This document shows positions 9,490 through 19,026 of a stretch of 49,382 nt of DNA, piece after piece. Location: NCBI GenBank assembly GCA_001820175.1, contig MHOT01000019.1:1-49382 (forward strand). The letters run 5' to 3'. A model generated the notes under the pieces. That model saw only the letters and a program-made list of their open reading frames with translations, did no database searches and was not told the origin of the DNA. Numbering within the stretch: position 1 is the first letter of the stretch; each line of letters opens with the position of its first letter. The position numbers and the translations under genes were made by a program. Origin of the DNA: Candidatus Staskawiczbacteria bacterium RIFCSPHIGHO2_02_FULL_42_22. Its GTDB lineage: Bacteria > Patescibacteriota > Minisyncoccia > Minisyncoccales > Staskawiczbacteraceae.

Positions 9490-9759
9490 ATGAACCATGT
9501 AAAAAATAAAACTAGCGTCATGCGGCGGCTTAAATTAATTGAAGGCCAGGTTCGCGGGCTTCAAAAGCTGGTTGGTAACGGCACTTATTGTATTGATGTA
9601 ATTACCCAAACCTCTGCGGTAAAGCAAGGATTATCTAATGTTGAGGACCTGCTGCTTGAAAACCATTTGGCCACCTGTATTATCAATCAAATAACATCGG
9701 GAAAAACCCAAAAAGCCAAACAGGAAATTTTAAAAGTGTATAAACTTAAAAGGAAGTAA
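9490..9759 (+). CDS. csoR: CsoR-family metal-sensing repressor
   Basis: MRRLKLIEGQVRGLQKLVGNGTYCIDVITQTSAVKQGLSNVEDLLLENHLATCI; Cys...His...Cys ligand pattern. Confidence 0.93.
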   Translation: MNHVKNKTSVMRRLKLIEGQVRGLQKLVGNGTYCIDVITQTSAVKQGLSNVEDLLLENHLATCIINQITSGKTQKAKQEILKVYKLKRK

Positions 9760-9760
9760 T

Positions 9761-12139
9761 ATGAATACTCAAACCTACCAAGTAAGGGGGATGCATTGTG
9801 CTTCGTGCTCGGCCATTATAGAAAAAACCCTCAAAAAAGTGGATGGTGTTCAAAGTGTGGATGCAAATTTTGGCACTGAAGCGGTCAAGGTTGCTTTTGA
9901 TGCCGCCAAAACCAATCCCCAAGAACTTTCAAAAAAAATTGAGCCATTGGGATATTCGTTCATAGTTCCCACGCGTACAAATCATGGCGCTTCCACTCAG
10001 CGGACCTATCGCCGAGCTCAGCTCGGCGGCCAAACGGCAGACATTTCGGCTTCGCTCAGTGCGAGTCAAATGGGCATGAGTGAAGAGGAACACGCCGCGC
10101 ACACGGGTATTGGCCAATCCAAGCAAGAAAAATTAGCTGAAGTGGTTGACATGAAGATGAAAATTATCATGGTCATGCCCTTGGCCGCCTTTAGTATTTT
10201 TTTGATGGCGTGGGAAACATTGGCTACTGTTGGCCTGATGCCAAAAATGTCAGAAGTGCTCTTTGAGTTTTTCCATCACCTTTTGCCAATATTTGCCACG
10301 GCCACGTTTTTTGTCGCCGGTAAACCGTATCTCTTAGGTTTTTACCGCTTCTTGCGTTACGGCAAAGCCAACATGGATAGCCTTATTGGCATTGGCACCT
10401 CTGCTGCGTTTTTATACAGTTTCATCGTCACAGCATTTGAAGAACCATTGCGCCCATTCTTAAACGTTGAGAATGTCTATTATGATGTAACTATCGTTGT
10501 CATTGCATTTATTACCTTGGGTAAATACCTGGAAGCCAAAGCAAAAATAAAAACCGGCGATGCCATAGAAAAATTACTTAATCTGCAAGCCAAGACAGCA
10601 ATTGTCATTAAAGATGGTAAAGAGCAGGAGATTTCTATCAATCAGGTTGTACATGGAGATCAGATCGTAGTAAAACCCGGTACTCGTATTCCGGTGGACG
10701 GAACGGTATTTGACGGTTCGTCATTTGTCGACGAGTCTATGGTTACCGGTGAGTCTATGCCTACTGAGAAAGATACCGGGGATACGGTCGTTGCCGGAAC
10801 GATCAACACTACAGGATCATTCACGTTCAAGGCAACAAAGGTTGGATCTGAAACACTGCTTGCCCACATTATTAAAATGGTGGAAGAAGCACAGGGAAGC
10901 CGCGCCCCCATCCAAAAACTGGCCGATAAAATTTCATCCGTGTTTGTGCCAATTGTCATTGTTCTTGCTTTCCTCTCGCTTGGCGCGTGGCTGGTTATTG
11001 GCACTGCGTATTTTGGCTTTGCGCAGGCACTTTCGTATGCGCTGGTCTCATTTGTGGGAATTTTAGTCATTGCTTGTCCCTGTGCTCTGGGGCTTGCCAC
11101 TCCCACGGCCATTATTGTTGGAGTTGGAAAGGGGGCGAAGGAAGGTATTTTGATTAAAGATGCCACGACCCTGGAAAAACTCCATAAGGTCAATATCGTG
11201 GTGGTTGATAAGACCGGAACAATCACCAAAGGAAAGCCCCAAATCGTACATATACAAAACACCGCCGACCTTTCTGATGAGAAAATTATTTCTTTATTGG
11301 CTGCCCTGGAGAATAAATCCGAACACCCAATCGCCCATGCCGTTTTAGAATATGCAAAAGCAAAGGGTATTTCTTTTTTGCCGGTTTCTAACTTTGAAAT
11401 CATTAAGGGCAAAGGACTTAAGGCCGTCATAGAAAATGTTGAATACTTTGCCGGAAATACTAAATTAATATCCGATCTCAAATTATCTTTTGATTTAAAA
11501 AGGATCGAATTGGAAACTCTACAAGGAAAAACGCCCGTCATTCTCGCTACCAGTCAAAAAGTGTTGGGTGTGGTCATGGTGGCTGACGCAATCAAGCCCG
11601 AGGCAAAAGAAGCAGTCAAAAATCTCCATAAACTAGGGATCAAGACCGTTATGCTTACGGGTGACCATAAAAACACCGCGTTTGCTATTGCCAGGGAAGT
11701 AGGAATTGATGATGTGGTGGCCGAGGTGCTTCCCGATGAAAAACTTACCAAAATAAAAGAGTTGCAGCTTCAAGGTCATATTGTCGCAATGGCCGGTGAT
11801 GGTATTAATGATGCTCCGGCTCTAGCCCAGGCCGATGTTGGTATTGCCATGGCTACTGGTACGGATGTGGCCATTGAAACCGCGGGAATTACCTTGCTTG
11901 GCGGCGATATTTCAAAATTGGTCAAGGCCATTCGTCTTTCAAGGATTACCATGCGTGGCATCAAACAAAATTTGTTTTGGGCTTTTATTTATAATATTAT
12001 TGGTATTCCACTGGCCGGGGGTTTATTTTTCCCCATTTTCGGCTGGCTATTAAACCCTATTTTTGCGGGACTGGCCATGGCATTCTCAAGCGTATCAGTG
12101 GTCGGAAATTCGTTAAGGTTAAAGGCAAAGAAAATATAA
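9761..12139 (+). CDS. copA: Copper-translocating P1B-type ATPase
   Basis: HMA motif GMHCASC; CPC in IACPCALGLATPTAI; DKTGTIT; SEHPIAHA; GDGINDAPALAQADVGIAM. Confidence 0.95.
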   Translation: MNTQTYQVRGMHCASCSAIIEKTLKKVDGVQSVDANFGTEAVKVAFDAAKTNPQELSKKIEPLGYSFIVPTRTNHGASTQRTYRRAQLGGQTADISASLSASQMGMSEEEHAAHTGIGQSKQEKLAEVVDMKMKIIMVMPLAAFSIFLMAWETLATVGLMPKMSEVLFEFFHHLLPIFATATFFVAGKPYLLGFYRFLRYGKANMDSLIGIGTSAAFLYSFIVTAFEEPLRPFLNVENVYYDVTIVVIAFITLGKYLEAKAKIKTGDAIEKLLNLQAKTAIVIKDGKEQEISINQVVHGDQIVVKPGTRIPVDGTVFDGSSFVDESMVTGESMPTEKDTGDTVVAGTINTTGSFTFKATKVGSETLLAHIIKMVEEAQGSRAPIQKLADKISSVFVPIVIVLAFLSLGAWLVIGTAYFGFAQALSYALVSFVGILVIACPCALGLATPTAIIVGVGKGAKEGILIKDATTLEKLHKVNIVVVDKTGTITKGKPQIVHIQNTADLSDEKIISLLAALENKSEHPIAHAVLEYAKAKGISFLPVSNFEIIKGKGLKAVIENVEYFAGNTKLISDLKLSFDLKRIELETLQGKTPVILATSQKVLGVVMVADAIKPEAKEAVKNLHKLGIKTVMLTGDHKNTAFAIAREVGIDDVVAEVLPDEKLTKIKELQLQGHIVAMAGDGINDAPALAQADVGIAMATGTDVAIETAGITLLGGDISKLVKAIRLSRITMRGIKQNLFWAFIYNIIGIPLAGGLFFPIFGWLLNPIFAGLAMAFSSVSVVGNSLRLKAKKI

Positions 12140-12142
12140 TAG

Positions 12143-12232
12143 TGATCCGAATGATCCGAATTAGCATCCGAATGTTCCGAATCACGTTACTGTATTAGGA
12201 TCATTCGGATGATATTCGTAAATTAGGATCGC
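12143..12232. repeat. Word-repeat hairpin (gatccgaat units)
   Basis: gatccgaatgatccgaattagcatccgaatgttccgaatcacg then aggatcattcggatgatattcgtaaattaggatc. Confidence 0.65.
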
Positions 12233-12239
12233 TGATGAA

Positions 12240-13259
12240 ATGAAAACATACACATTCCACGTCAACGGCATGCACTGCAACGCGTGTGTGGTGCTGACCG
12301 AAAGCGAGCTAAATGATGTGCCAGAAGTATCGAAAGCAAAATCATCGCTTGTAAATCATAGCGTCCAAGTAACCGGCGAATTTGGCGATAAAGAACCAGA
12401 ACACATTGCGCGCGACTTGAGCGAAGTATTAAAACCGCATGGCTACGCACTTTCTCTTGAAAAACAGAATCATTTGGCAAAATGGTCGGATTTTAAGTTG
12501 GCATTTCCGATTGCCATCGGTTTTATTGCGTTATTTATTATGTTGCAGAAGATTGGCATCGTTAATTTGGTGACCGCATCAAGGGTTAGTTATGGCACAG
12601 CATTTGTCATTGGCCTTATTGCTTCTGTTTCTACCTGCATGGCGGTGGTGGGCGGCCTGGTGCTTTCCATGTCCGCCAATTTTGCCAAAGAGGGGGACAA
12701 AGTGCGTCCGCAGCTGCTATTTCATATTGGCCGACTGGCGTCATTTTTTGTGTTGGGGGGACTCATCGGCATGCTCGGGGCAGTGGTTCAATTCGGGCCC
12801 GCCGGCACCTTTTTTCTTAATATTACTATTGCCTTGGTGCTTCTTATATTGGGCATTAACCTGCTTGATATATTTCCCTTTGCAAAGAAGTTTCAGCCAA
12901 CGATACCCGGTTTTATTGGAAAACAGGTGCACGGCCTTAAAAATATCAACCACACCCTTACTCCTTTGCTGGTCGGTGTTGCCACCTTTTTTTTGCCTTG
13001 CGGTTTTACCCAATCCATGCAACTGTATACCTTGACCACCGGAAATTTTGTAACCGGCGCATTAATTATGGGGGCATTTGCCATTGGAACCCTTCCGGTG
13101 CTTGCCCTTTTAAGTTTCAGTTCACTGGGCATTCATAAAAAGGCGCAAAGCGGGGTGTTTTTTAAAACTGCGGGCCTTGTTGTTATATTTTTCGGAATTT
13201 TTAATGCAATGAATGCACTGGCTGCCGTAGGAATTATTTCCCCTCTATTTAGCTTTTAA
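12240..13259 (+). CDS. HMA domain + TauE/DsbD-like membrane protein
   Basis: N-term GMHCNAC HMA motif; multiple TM helices, VSTCMAVVGGLVLSMSANFA and FFLPCGFTQSMQLYTL. Confidence 0.85.
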   Translation: MKTYTFHVNGMHCNACVVLTESELNDVPEVSKAKSSLVNHSVQVTGEFGDKEPEHIARDLSEVLKPHGYALSLEKQNHLAKWSDFKLAFPIAIGFIALFIMLQKIGIVNLVTASRVSYGTAFVIGLIASVSTCMAVVGGLVLSMSANFAKEGDKVRPQLLFHIGRLASFFVLGGLIGMLGAVVQFGPAGTFFLNITIALVLLILGINLLDIFPFAKKFQPTIPGFIGKQVHGLKNINHTLTPLLVGVATFFLPCGFTQSMQLYTLTTGNFVTGALIMGAFAIGTLPVLALLSFSSLGIHKKAQSGVFFKTAGLVVIFFGIFNAMNALAAVGIISPLFSF

Positions 13260-13298
13260 TGCAAGGTTTATTAAAATTTGATAAAAAATATATTATTT

Positions 13299-13694
13299 AT
13301 GAAAAAAAATATAATTGCTATATCTATTATTGTTGTCTGTGTCGTCATCTCTGGAATTTTCTTATTTTCCGATAATAACAAAGAGAATAGCGAAAACTCA
13401 ACTGCAAGCAATATCAGCATTGTTGACGGTAAACAAATTATCACCATTAATGCCAAAGGTGGCTATTTGCCAAGAGTAACCGCGGCAAAAGCCGGTATTC
13501 CAACGGTAATTAATATGAAAACCCAAGGCACCTTTGATTGCTCGTCTTCGCTGACGATTCCGACTTTGAACTGGCGCAATAATCTTCCGCCGTCGGGGGA
13601 AACCTTAATCGATGTCCCAGCTCAAAACCCCGGCGCAACCTTGCAAGGCATTTGCTCTATGGGCATGTACAATTTTTCGATTAATTTTAATTAG
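13299..13694 (+). CDS. Cupredoxin-like membrane-anchored protein
   Basis: N-term TM; GGYLPRVTAAKAGIPTVINMKTQGTFDCSSSLTIPTLNWRNNLPPSGETLIDVP...GICSMGMYNFSI. Confidence 0.75.
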   Translation: MKKNIIAISIIVVCVVISGIFLFSDNNKENSENSTASNISIVDGKQIITINAKGGYLPRVTAAKAGIPTVINMKTQGTFDCSSSLTIPTLNWRNNLPPSGETLIDVPAQNPGATLQGICSMGMYNFSINFN

Positions 13695-13704
13695 GTTCCA
13701 TAAT

Positions 13705-14781
13705 ATGAATCAAAAAATTATTTTAGCTCTAATAATCGGGGTGGTCGTTTTGGTGCTGGCAGGCGTGGCATGGATGTTATTTTTTAGTAATGCCCCTGTA
13801 AATAACGGCATCGGTCAAAATCCATCGAATGTTATTATCCAAGGTATTATTACCAAAGATACTCCGGGGGCCCGGCCCGGGGTATGGTATATAACGTATG
13901 AGGAGCCAGGTTCTCCGGCGTTGCGGAAAGAATTGGATGTAAGCGCTATTAATTTTACCAATAAGTATCTTTATAATGGTCAAACGGCTCGTGTTGAAGG
14001 ATATGAAAGTAATAACGTGGTAAAAGTGACTACCTTGCAAATTCTTAATGTTTATAAAGATGATTTAATTTGGGCGGCTTCGCCTCTTCCTAATGATGTT
14101 TTGGTGAGTCCAATAATGGTTACGGGCCAGGCGCGAGGCAATTGGTTTTTTGAAGCCAGTTTCCCGGTCGCCTTACTTGATGCCAACGGAAAGGTGCTGG
14201 CCCAAGTTCCGGCGCAGGCCCAAAGCGAATGGATGACGACCGATTACGTGGGTTTTGGCGCTCTCTTGCCATTTTTAAAACCCGCCACTTCCACAGGAAC
14301 GCTGGTTTTGCAAAAAGATAATCCGTCCGGATTGCCTGAGCATGCCGATGAGCTGCGCATCCCTGTCCGTTTTGAAACGGCCGAAAAAACGGTAACGTTA
14401 TATTATTATAATGCCAATAACGATAAAGATGCTTCCGGCAACATTATGTGTTCCAGTCAAGGTTTGGTGGGGGTTGTGCGGCGCTTTCCAATTTCAACAA
14501 CGCCGATTCAAGATGCCATAAAACTGTTATTGCAAGGGCAATTGACGGCAGTAGAAAAATCCCAAGGGATTTCCACCGAATACCCGTTGCCGGGCGTTTC
14601 ATTAAAAAGCGCTAATTTAAAAGATGGGGTATTGACCCTGGAATTTTCAGATCCGCAAAACAAAACCGGCGGGGGATCGTGTCGGGTTGGAATTTTGTGG
14701 AAGCAAATAGAATCCACCGCCAAGCAATTTCCGGAAGTCAAAAGTGTTCGCTTTATTCCCGAGGAACTTTTTCAGCCGTAA
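13705..14781 (+). CDS. Gmad2 (Ig-like) + GerMN domain protein
   Basis: VLVSPIMVTGQARGNWFFEASFPVALLDANGKVLAQVPAQAQSEWMTTDYVGF (Gmad2-like); VTLYYYNANND...GVVRRFPISTTPIQDAIKLLLQG (GerMN-like). Confidence 0.75.
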   Translation: MNQKIILALIIGVVVLVLAGVAWMLFFSNAPVNNGIGQNPSNVIIQGIITKDTPGARPGVWYITYEEPGSPALRKELDVSAINFTNKYLYNGQTARVEGYESNNVVKVTTLQILNVYKDDLIWAASPLPNDVLVSPIMVTGQARGNWFFEASFPVALLDANGKVLAQVPAQAQSEWMTTDYVGFGALLPFLKPATSTGTLVLQKDNPSGLPEHADELRIPVRFETAEKTVTLYYYNANNDKDASGNIMCSSQGLVGVVRRFPISTTPIQDAIKLLLQGQLTAVEKSQGISTEYPLPGVSLKSANLKDGVLTLEFSDPQNKTGGGSCRVGILWKQIESTAKQFPEVKSVRFIPEELFQP

Positions 14782-14826
14782 CATTATTTTTTTATTGCCG
14801 AGGGTTTAATACCCTTTATTATGCGA

Positions 14827-14886
14827 CAAAAACCGCTTTTGCACAAAAACGGACGATCGTCCGTTTTTGTGCAAAAGCGGTTTTTT
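14827..14886. terminator. Long perfect palindrome, probable bidirectional terminator
   Basis: aaaaccgcttttgcacaaaaacggacgatcgtccgtttttgtgcaaaagcggtttt. Confidence 0.7.
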
Positions 14887-14943
14887 ATAACAAATGTTTA
14901 AGCCATTGAACAGTAACCCCTCGCGCCTCCCACTCTCATGTGT

Positions 14944-15303
14944 CGTCATTGCGAGGAGCAGCGATCGCAATCGTGGACGACGCGGCAATCCAGTAAGAGT
15001 GATGCTAAGAAACTGTTTAATAAGTCCACATTTGGTCTAAAATTCTATTTTTCGGTTGCAAATTCGCTATAATTTTTCGGCTTACACCCTGTGCAAACCT
15101 CAAAATTCTATCAAAATTACGATTTCTAAAATACGATTGGTGCAAACCACCCTTTCCGCTTTCTATTTTTCGCTCGAAAAATAGAATTTTATCCTCAAAA
15201 GCGACTTATTAGACAGTTTCTAAGATTGTCCCGATGGCTTTGTGCCATCGAGGATCCTCGATCTCATCGGGACTTCGTCACCCGCGTGCGCCTCGCAATG
15301 ACG
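14944..15303. repeat. CGTCATTGCGAG...CTCGCAATGACG composite repeat with nested hairpins
   Basis: Outer inverted ends; inner element ~15005-15224 (taagaaactgtttaataag / cttattagacagtttctaa) and a tgtcccgat...atcgggac hairpin ~15227-15275. Confidence 0.75.
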
Positions 15304-15425
15304 GTGGGGGTGTGAGGGGGGTTACATTGAACATAATGCATAATTGACAGTCAGTGATTATTTTTATACAGTTTATGTGGTGTTCGATCTTTGACAACCA
15401 GTTTTTTTGAAAGGAAAAGTGCCGT

Positions 15426-16898
15426 ATGACCAAACATTCTCCCATGCGAGCTGCAGTGCCGTTACTGCCAGGTCTGGAATTATTTTCCCGCGGAAAAGTG
15501 AGAGATACCTATGTGTTGCCCAATGGCAATTTGTTTTCCGTGGCAACCGACGGTATCAGCATTTTTGATTTTGTCCTCAATGGTTTGATTCCGGGCAAAG
15601 GCGTAATTCTTAACGCCATGAACCATTTCTGGTTAAAGTACCTTGAGTCCTTTGGAATTAAACATCATTTGGTTGCCGCAGGTAAAGACATTGACATGTT
15701 TTTGCCAAAAGCACTGCGAGGGGATCCCGATTTGCAATCGCGAGCTATTGTGATTCGCATGTTAACAATGGTTCCGGTGGAATTTATCGCAAGAGCATTG
15801 TTGGTTGGCTCAGGAGAAAGAAGTTACCAACAGTATTCTCATATTTGCGGACATAAACTTCCTTCGGGATTGCAAAGCGGAGATGCTCTTCCGTGTGTTA
15901 TTGATACACCTACCAACAAAGCTTTGGTGGGTCATGATGAAAACCTGGTGGCTAGTGAAGTCAGGGAAAAGTATCACAAGCAAACATATTTGTTGCTTTA
16001 TATCTTCCACCATGCTTCCCATTATGCAAAGGGGCGGGGTATTAAGTTGGTAGATACCAAACTTGAATTTGGCGAATGTGGCACGCTTGCTGATGAGGTG
16101 TTGACGCCGGATTCGAGTCGCTGGGCCGAATTTAGGGTTTGGGAAGAAGGAAGGAAAGTAGCAAGGGGAAGAAAGGCGCCGCCTTCTCTCGACAAACAGT
16201 ATGTCAGGGAATGGGGCGCCGCTCAAGGAATTAATGAACTGGATCCGAAAAATCCCGACCATGTAGAAAAGGTGCATTCCATTCTCTTTCCTGATAAACT
16301 AGGGCGCGAAACCAATCAACTTTACCGCTACATTTTCTGGCGTTTGACCGGACAGCAAATTGAAGTGTATCTTCGGGATCACATGAACGTGCCGGTTTCC
16401 CGAAAAGAAAAAAATATTGCTGTTGTGTGCGGGAGTAAAAGTGATCTTACGGTGATTGAGGAGGTTCTTGACCGTACGCCTTATAAAATGTGGGAAAAGG
16501 TAGTTTTCCATATTATGAGCTGTCATCGCAATCCTGAAGAAATAAGAGAATACGCAAAAACGGGATGCGGTGGAGCCGATGTGGTCATTTGCGTGGGAGG
16601 CAAGGCATTTGCATTGCCTGGAGTATTGGATGCCCAGCTTCATGCTTTTGGTTTTGATATTCCAGTTGTTGGAGTAGTGCTTGGCGAGCCAAATAGCGAG
16701 GAGCTTCAGGCCGCAAAGATTTCTATTAAACAACTTCCGGGAGCCCATGTCATTATGGATGATATTTACGATGAGGTTTATACGGGCCTCGAAGGTTTTC
16801 TGGGGGCTGTTAACCGGGTGCAATACGGTGAATTGCCGCCGCCAAAAACCCGTGTTCAAAAACCCGTTCAAATGAACGTGTTTAAAAAAGATTATTAA
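15426..16898 (+). CDS. Fused SAICAR synthetase (PurC) - AIR carboxylase/mutase-like (PurE)
   Basis: N-term FSRGKVRDTYVLPNGNLFSVATDGISIFDFVL...; C-term VVCGSKSDLTVIEEVL...MSCHRNPEEIREYA...VGGKAFALPGVLDA. Confidence 0.9.
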   Translation: MTKHSPMRAAVPLLPGLELFSRGKVRDTYVLPNGNLFSVATDGISIFDFVLNGLIPGKGVILNAMNHFWLKYLESFGIKHHLVAAGKDIDMFLPKALRGDPDLQSRAIVIRMLTMVPVEFIARALLVGSGERSYQQYSHICGHKLPSGLQSGDALPCVIDTPTNKALVGHDENLVASEVREKYHKQTYLLLYIFHHASHYAKGRGIKLVDTKLEFGECGTLADEVLTPDSSRWAEFRVWEEGRKVARGRKAPPSLDKQYVREWGAAQGINELDPKNPDHVEKVHSILFPDKLGRETNQLYRYIFWRLTGQQIEVYLRDHMNVPVSRKEKNIAVVCGSKSDLTVIEEVLDRTPYKMWEKVVFHIMSCHRNPEEIREYAKTGCGGADVVICVGGKAFALPGVLDAQLHAFGFDIPVVGVVLGEPNSEELQAAKISIKQLPGAHVIMDDIYDEVYTGLEGFLGAVNRVQYGELPPPKTRVQKPVQMNVFKKDY

Positions 16899-16902
16899 GA
16901 AA

Positions 16903-16940
16903 AAGACCTAATCCCTTGCCGAGTGCCAGGGATTTTTTTT
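16903..16940 (+). terminator. Terminator after purCE
   Basis: taatcccttgccgagtgccagggatttttttt. Confidence 0.55.
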
Positions 16941-16980
16941 GTGACATTTTTTGGTCTTGGTGGGAAACAATTTTTTCCAT

Positions 16981-17071
16981 CGTCATTGCGAGGAATCCAC
17001 AGACGACGAAGCAATCTGGGTTCAATTTGAGATTGCCGCGCCGCGCCCCACGGGGCGCGGCTCGCAATGAC
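16981..17071. repeat. CGTCATTGCGAG...CTCGCAATGAC repeat
   Basis: cgtcattgcgaggaatcc...gcaatctgggttcaatttgagattgc...ggctcgcaatgac. Confidence 0.75.
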
Positions 17072-17176
17072 AAAATAGGGGGTTACCAAACAGCACCACA
17101 TTTTTTGACTAATTATTTTTTTGAAGTAACATGAGAATAGTGTTTTTAACCTGTTCTTTGACAACGGGGGTTTCCC

Positions 17177-18661
17177 ATGCATCCGCGTTACGCGCACCCG
17201 CAAATTACTAATATCTGGTCTAGTGAAAACAAACTGAATCTATGGCAGGAAACGGAGCTGGCGGTTATTCGCGCCCGGGTTAATTTGGGCCAGTTGCCAA
17301 AAAGCGTATTTGAAAATATTTCTCGTTTATTAGGGGCAGAAAAAATTGATCTGGCTTGGTGGCAGCAAAAAGACAAGGAAGTGGGGCACGACCTCAACGC
17401 ATTTTTGGAAGAACGTTTGCGGTATTTGCCCATTGAATTACAGCAACATTTTCACGACGGCATGACGTCGTACGATACCGAAGAATCGGCGTTTGTTACG
17501 ATGCTTTCCCAATCACTATTTTTGTTTGAAGCGCCGCTTGAAGAATTGGTCAAGGTGTTGAAAACCATGGCTCTGCGCTACCGCTACACCATAATGATTG
17601 GCCGGACGCATGGCCAGGAGGCAGAACTTCAATCATTTGGTAAGCGTTGCCTTACGTGGCTGGTCGCTCTAAAAGAGGGTGTAAAAAATCTGACGCACGC
17701 CAAAGAAAACCTTAAGTATTCCAAACTTTCGGGTGCCATAGGAAACTATCACGGTATTAATGCGGCGACGGAAAAAGAAGCGCTGTGGCTATTGGGGTTT
17801 TTGCCATTTTATGGCACCACCCAAATTTTGCCGCGAGAACTGTATGTTCCCCTGGCGCAAGCGCTGACCCAAATCGTCATGACCATCAGTAAAATGGCGC
17901 TAGATATTCGCTTGGGAGCCCGAAGTGGCAGGCCTATTTACCAAGAACCATTTGGTAAAAAACAAAAGGGTTCTTCGGCCATGCCCGGCAAAAAAAATAC
18001 CATTGCCACCGAGCAACTGGAGGGCATGGCTCGCATGGCAAAAGGGTATTGCCGCATGATTGAGGAAAATATCGTGACCTGGGAAGAGCGGGCCATCGAA
18101 CAGTCGTGTGTGGAGCGAGTGGCCTGGCCAGATCTTTTCCATGCGGCTCTGCATTCAGTCAAAACCATCACCCGGGTTTTGGAAGGGTTGCAAGTGTACC
18201 CCGACAATATGATGCAAGAAATTATTGATTCGTGCGGCTGCTGGGCCGCCGGCCAAGCAAAAGAATTCTTACGCCATCAGGGTGCGCCCTACGGACTTTC
18301 CAGTGAAGATGCCTACCGGATTGTCCAGTCGGCGGCATTTAATGCGCGGGAACCAGTCGAGTGGCGGAAAAATATGAGAAAAGAAATTTGCGCTTCTTTT
18401 GAAAAAGCGGATTCTGAATTTTTCCATCGTCGAAGTCAAAAAGAGCCCACCTCGATACAGGACATTATTTCCAGATGTCTTCTTGTTGTTTCGTCTGAGT
18501 TAGCTGCAAGCCCGGAATGCATTAAAAGGTGGCACCAGTTATTGGAAAAGATTTTTTCAGGAAAACCTGATGTGCAGGATGCTTGGTGTCAAATTTTCAA
18601 ACCTTCGCATTCGTTGCGTGGCGAAGCCATTTTGTACAAACAAATTTTGGGGTATGACTAA
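17177..18661 (+). CDS. purB: Adenylosuccinate lyase-like protein
   Basis: RYAHPQITNIWSSENKLNLWQETELAVIRARVNLG; HDGMTSYDTEESA; GRTHGQEAELQSFGKR; signature-like GSSAMPGKKNTIATEQLEG. Confidence 0.88.
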   Translation: MHPRYAHPQITNIWSSENKLNLWQETELAVIRARVNLGQLPKSVFENISRLLGAEKIDLAWWQQKDKEVGHDLNAFLEERLRYLPIELQQHFHDGMTSYDTEESAFVTMLSQSLFLFEAPLEELVKVLKTMALRYRYTIMIGRTHGQEAELQSFGKRCLTWLVALKEGVKNLTHAKENLKYSKLSGAIGNYHGINAATEKEALWLLGFLPFYGTTQILPRELYVPLAQALTQIVMTISKMALDIRLGARSGRPIYQEPFGKKQKGSSAMPGKKNTIATEQLEGMARMAKGYCRMIEENIVTWEERAIEQSCVERVAWPDLFHAALHSVKTITRVLEGLQVYPDNMMQEIIDSCGCWAAGQAKEFLRHQGAPYGLSSEDAYRIVQSAAFNAREPVEWRKNMRKEICASFEKADSEFFHRRSQKEPTSIQDIISRCLLVVSSELAASPECIKRWHQLLEKIFSGKPDVQDAWCQIFKPSHSLRGEAILYKQILGYD

Positions 18662-18668
18662 CAATTAC

Positions 18669-18698
18669 AACCCGTAAGCTCCACGCTTACGGGTTTTT
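18669..18698 (+). terminator. Rho-independent terminator after purB
   Basis: acccgtaagctccacgcttacgggttttttat. Confidence 0.85.
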
Positions 18699-18699
18699 T

Positions 18700-18794
18700 A
18701 TTGCCGAGGATAGCGCAGATCATGCAAATCGCAATTTGCATGATCAAGCGACGCTCGAGGCCCAGCGAATTTCGCCGAAGCGAAATTGCGCCAT
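18700..18794 (+). repeat. Two-hairpin repeat, relative of 5401-5525
   Basis: ttgccgaggatagcgcag-[atcatgcaaat..atttgcatgat]-caagcgacgctcgaggcccagcgaatt-[tcgccgaagcga]-aattgcgcc. Confidence 0.65.
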
Positions 18795-18955
18795 TAGACC
18801 TGTCCCTAAATAAGGATTTACGCTGCAATTTGCAGTTTTGGCTGCAAAACCATAAAAACTCGTCGGCTTGCCCCTGGGCAAACCTCCTTGTTTTTCTGGT
18901 TTTTCGCTCAAAACTGCTTCATTTCGCTTATTAATCTTATTTAGGGACAGGTCTA
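18795..18955. repeat. MITE-like hairpin, TIR tagacctgtccctaaataag
   Basis: Ends tagacctgtccctaaataag...cttatttagggacaggtcta; second copy at 40220-40379. Confidence 0.85.
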
Positions 18956-18969
18956 TTCTGTTATTATAC

Positions 18970-19026
18970 GACAAAAACCGTTTTTGCACAAAAACGTACG
19001 ATCGTACGTTTTTGTGCAAAAACGTC
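18970..19026. terminator. Long palindrome, sibling of 14827-14886
   Basis: gtttttgcacaaaaacgtacgatcgtacgtttttgtgcaaaaac. Confidence 0.6.

Noticed and set aside
10660-11541. 293-aa minus-strand ORF antisense to copA
   Set aside because: Low-complexity Ser/Thr/Pro-rich shadow ORF opposite a clear P-type ATPase.
18795-18955. TA target-site duplication proving Tc1/mariner-type mobility of the tagacctgtccc element
   Set aside because: Terminal TA could be part of the inverted repeat; two copies are not enough to decide.
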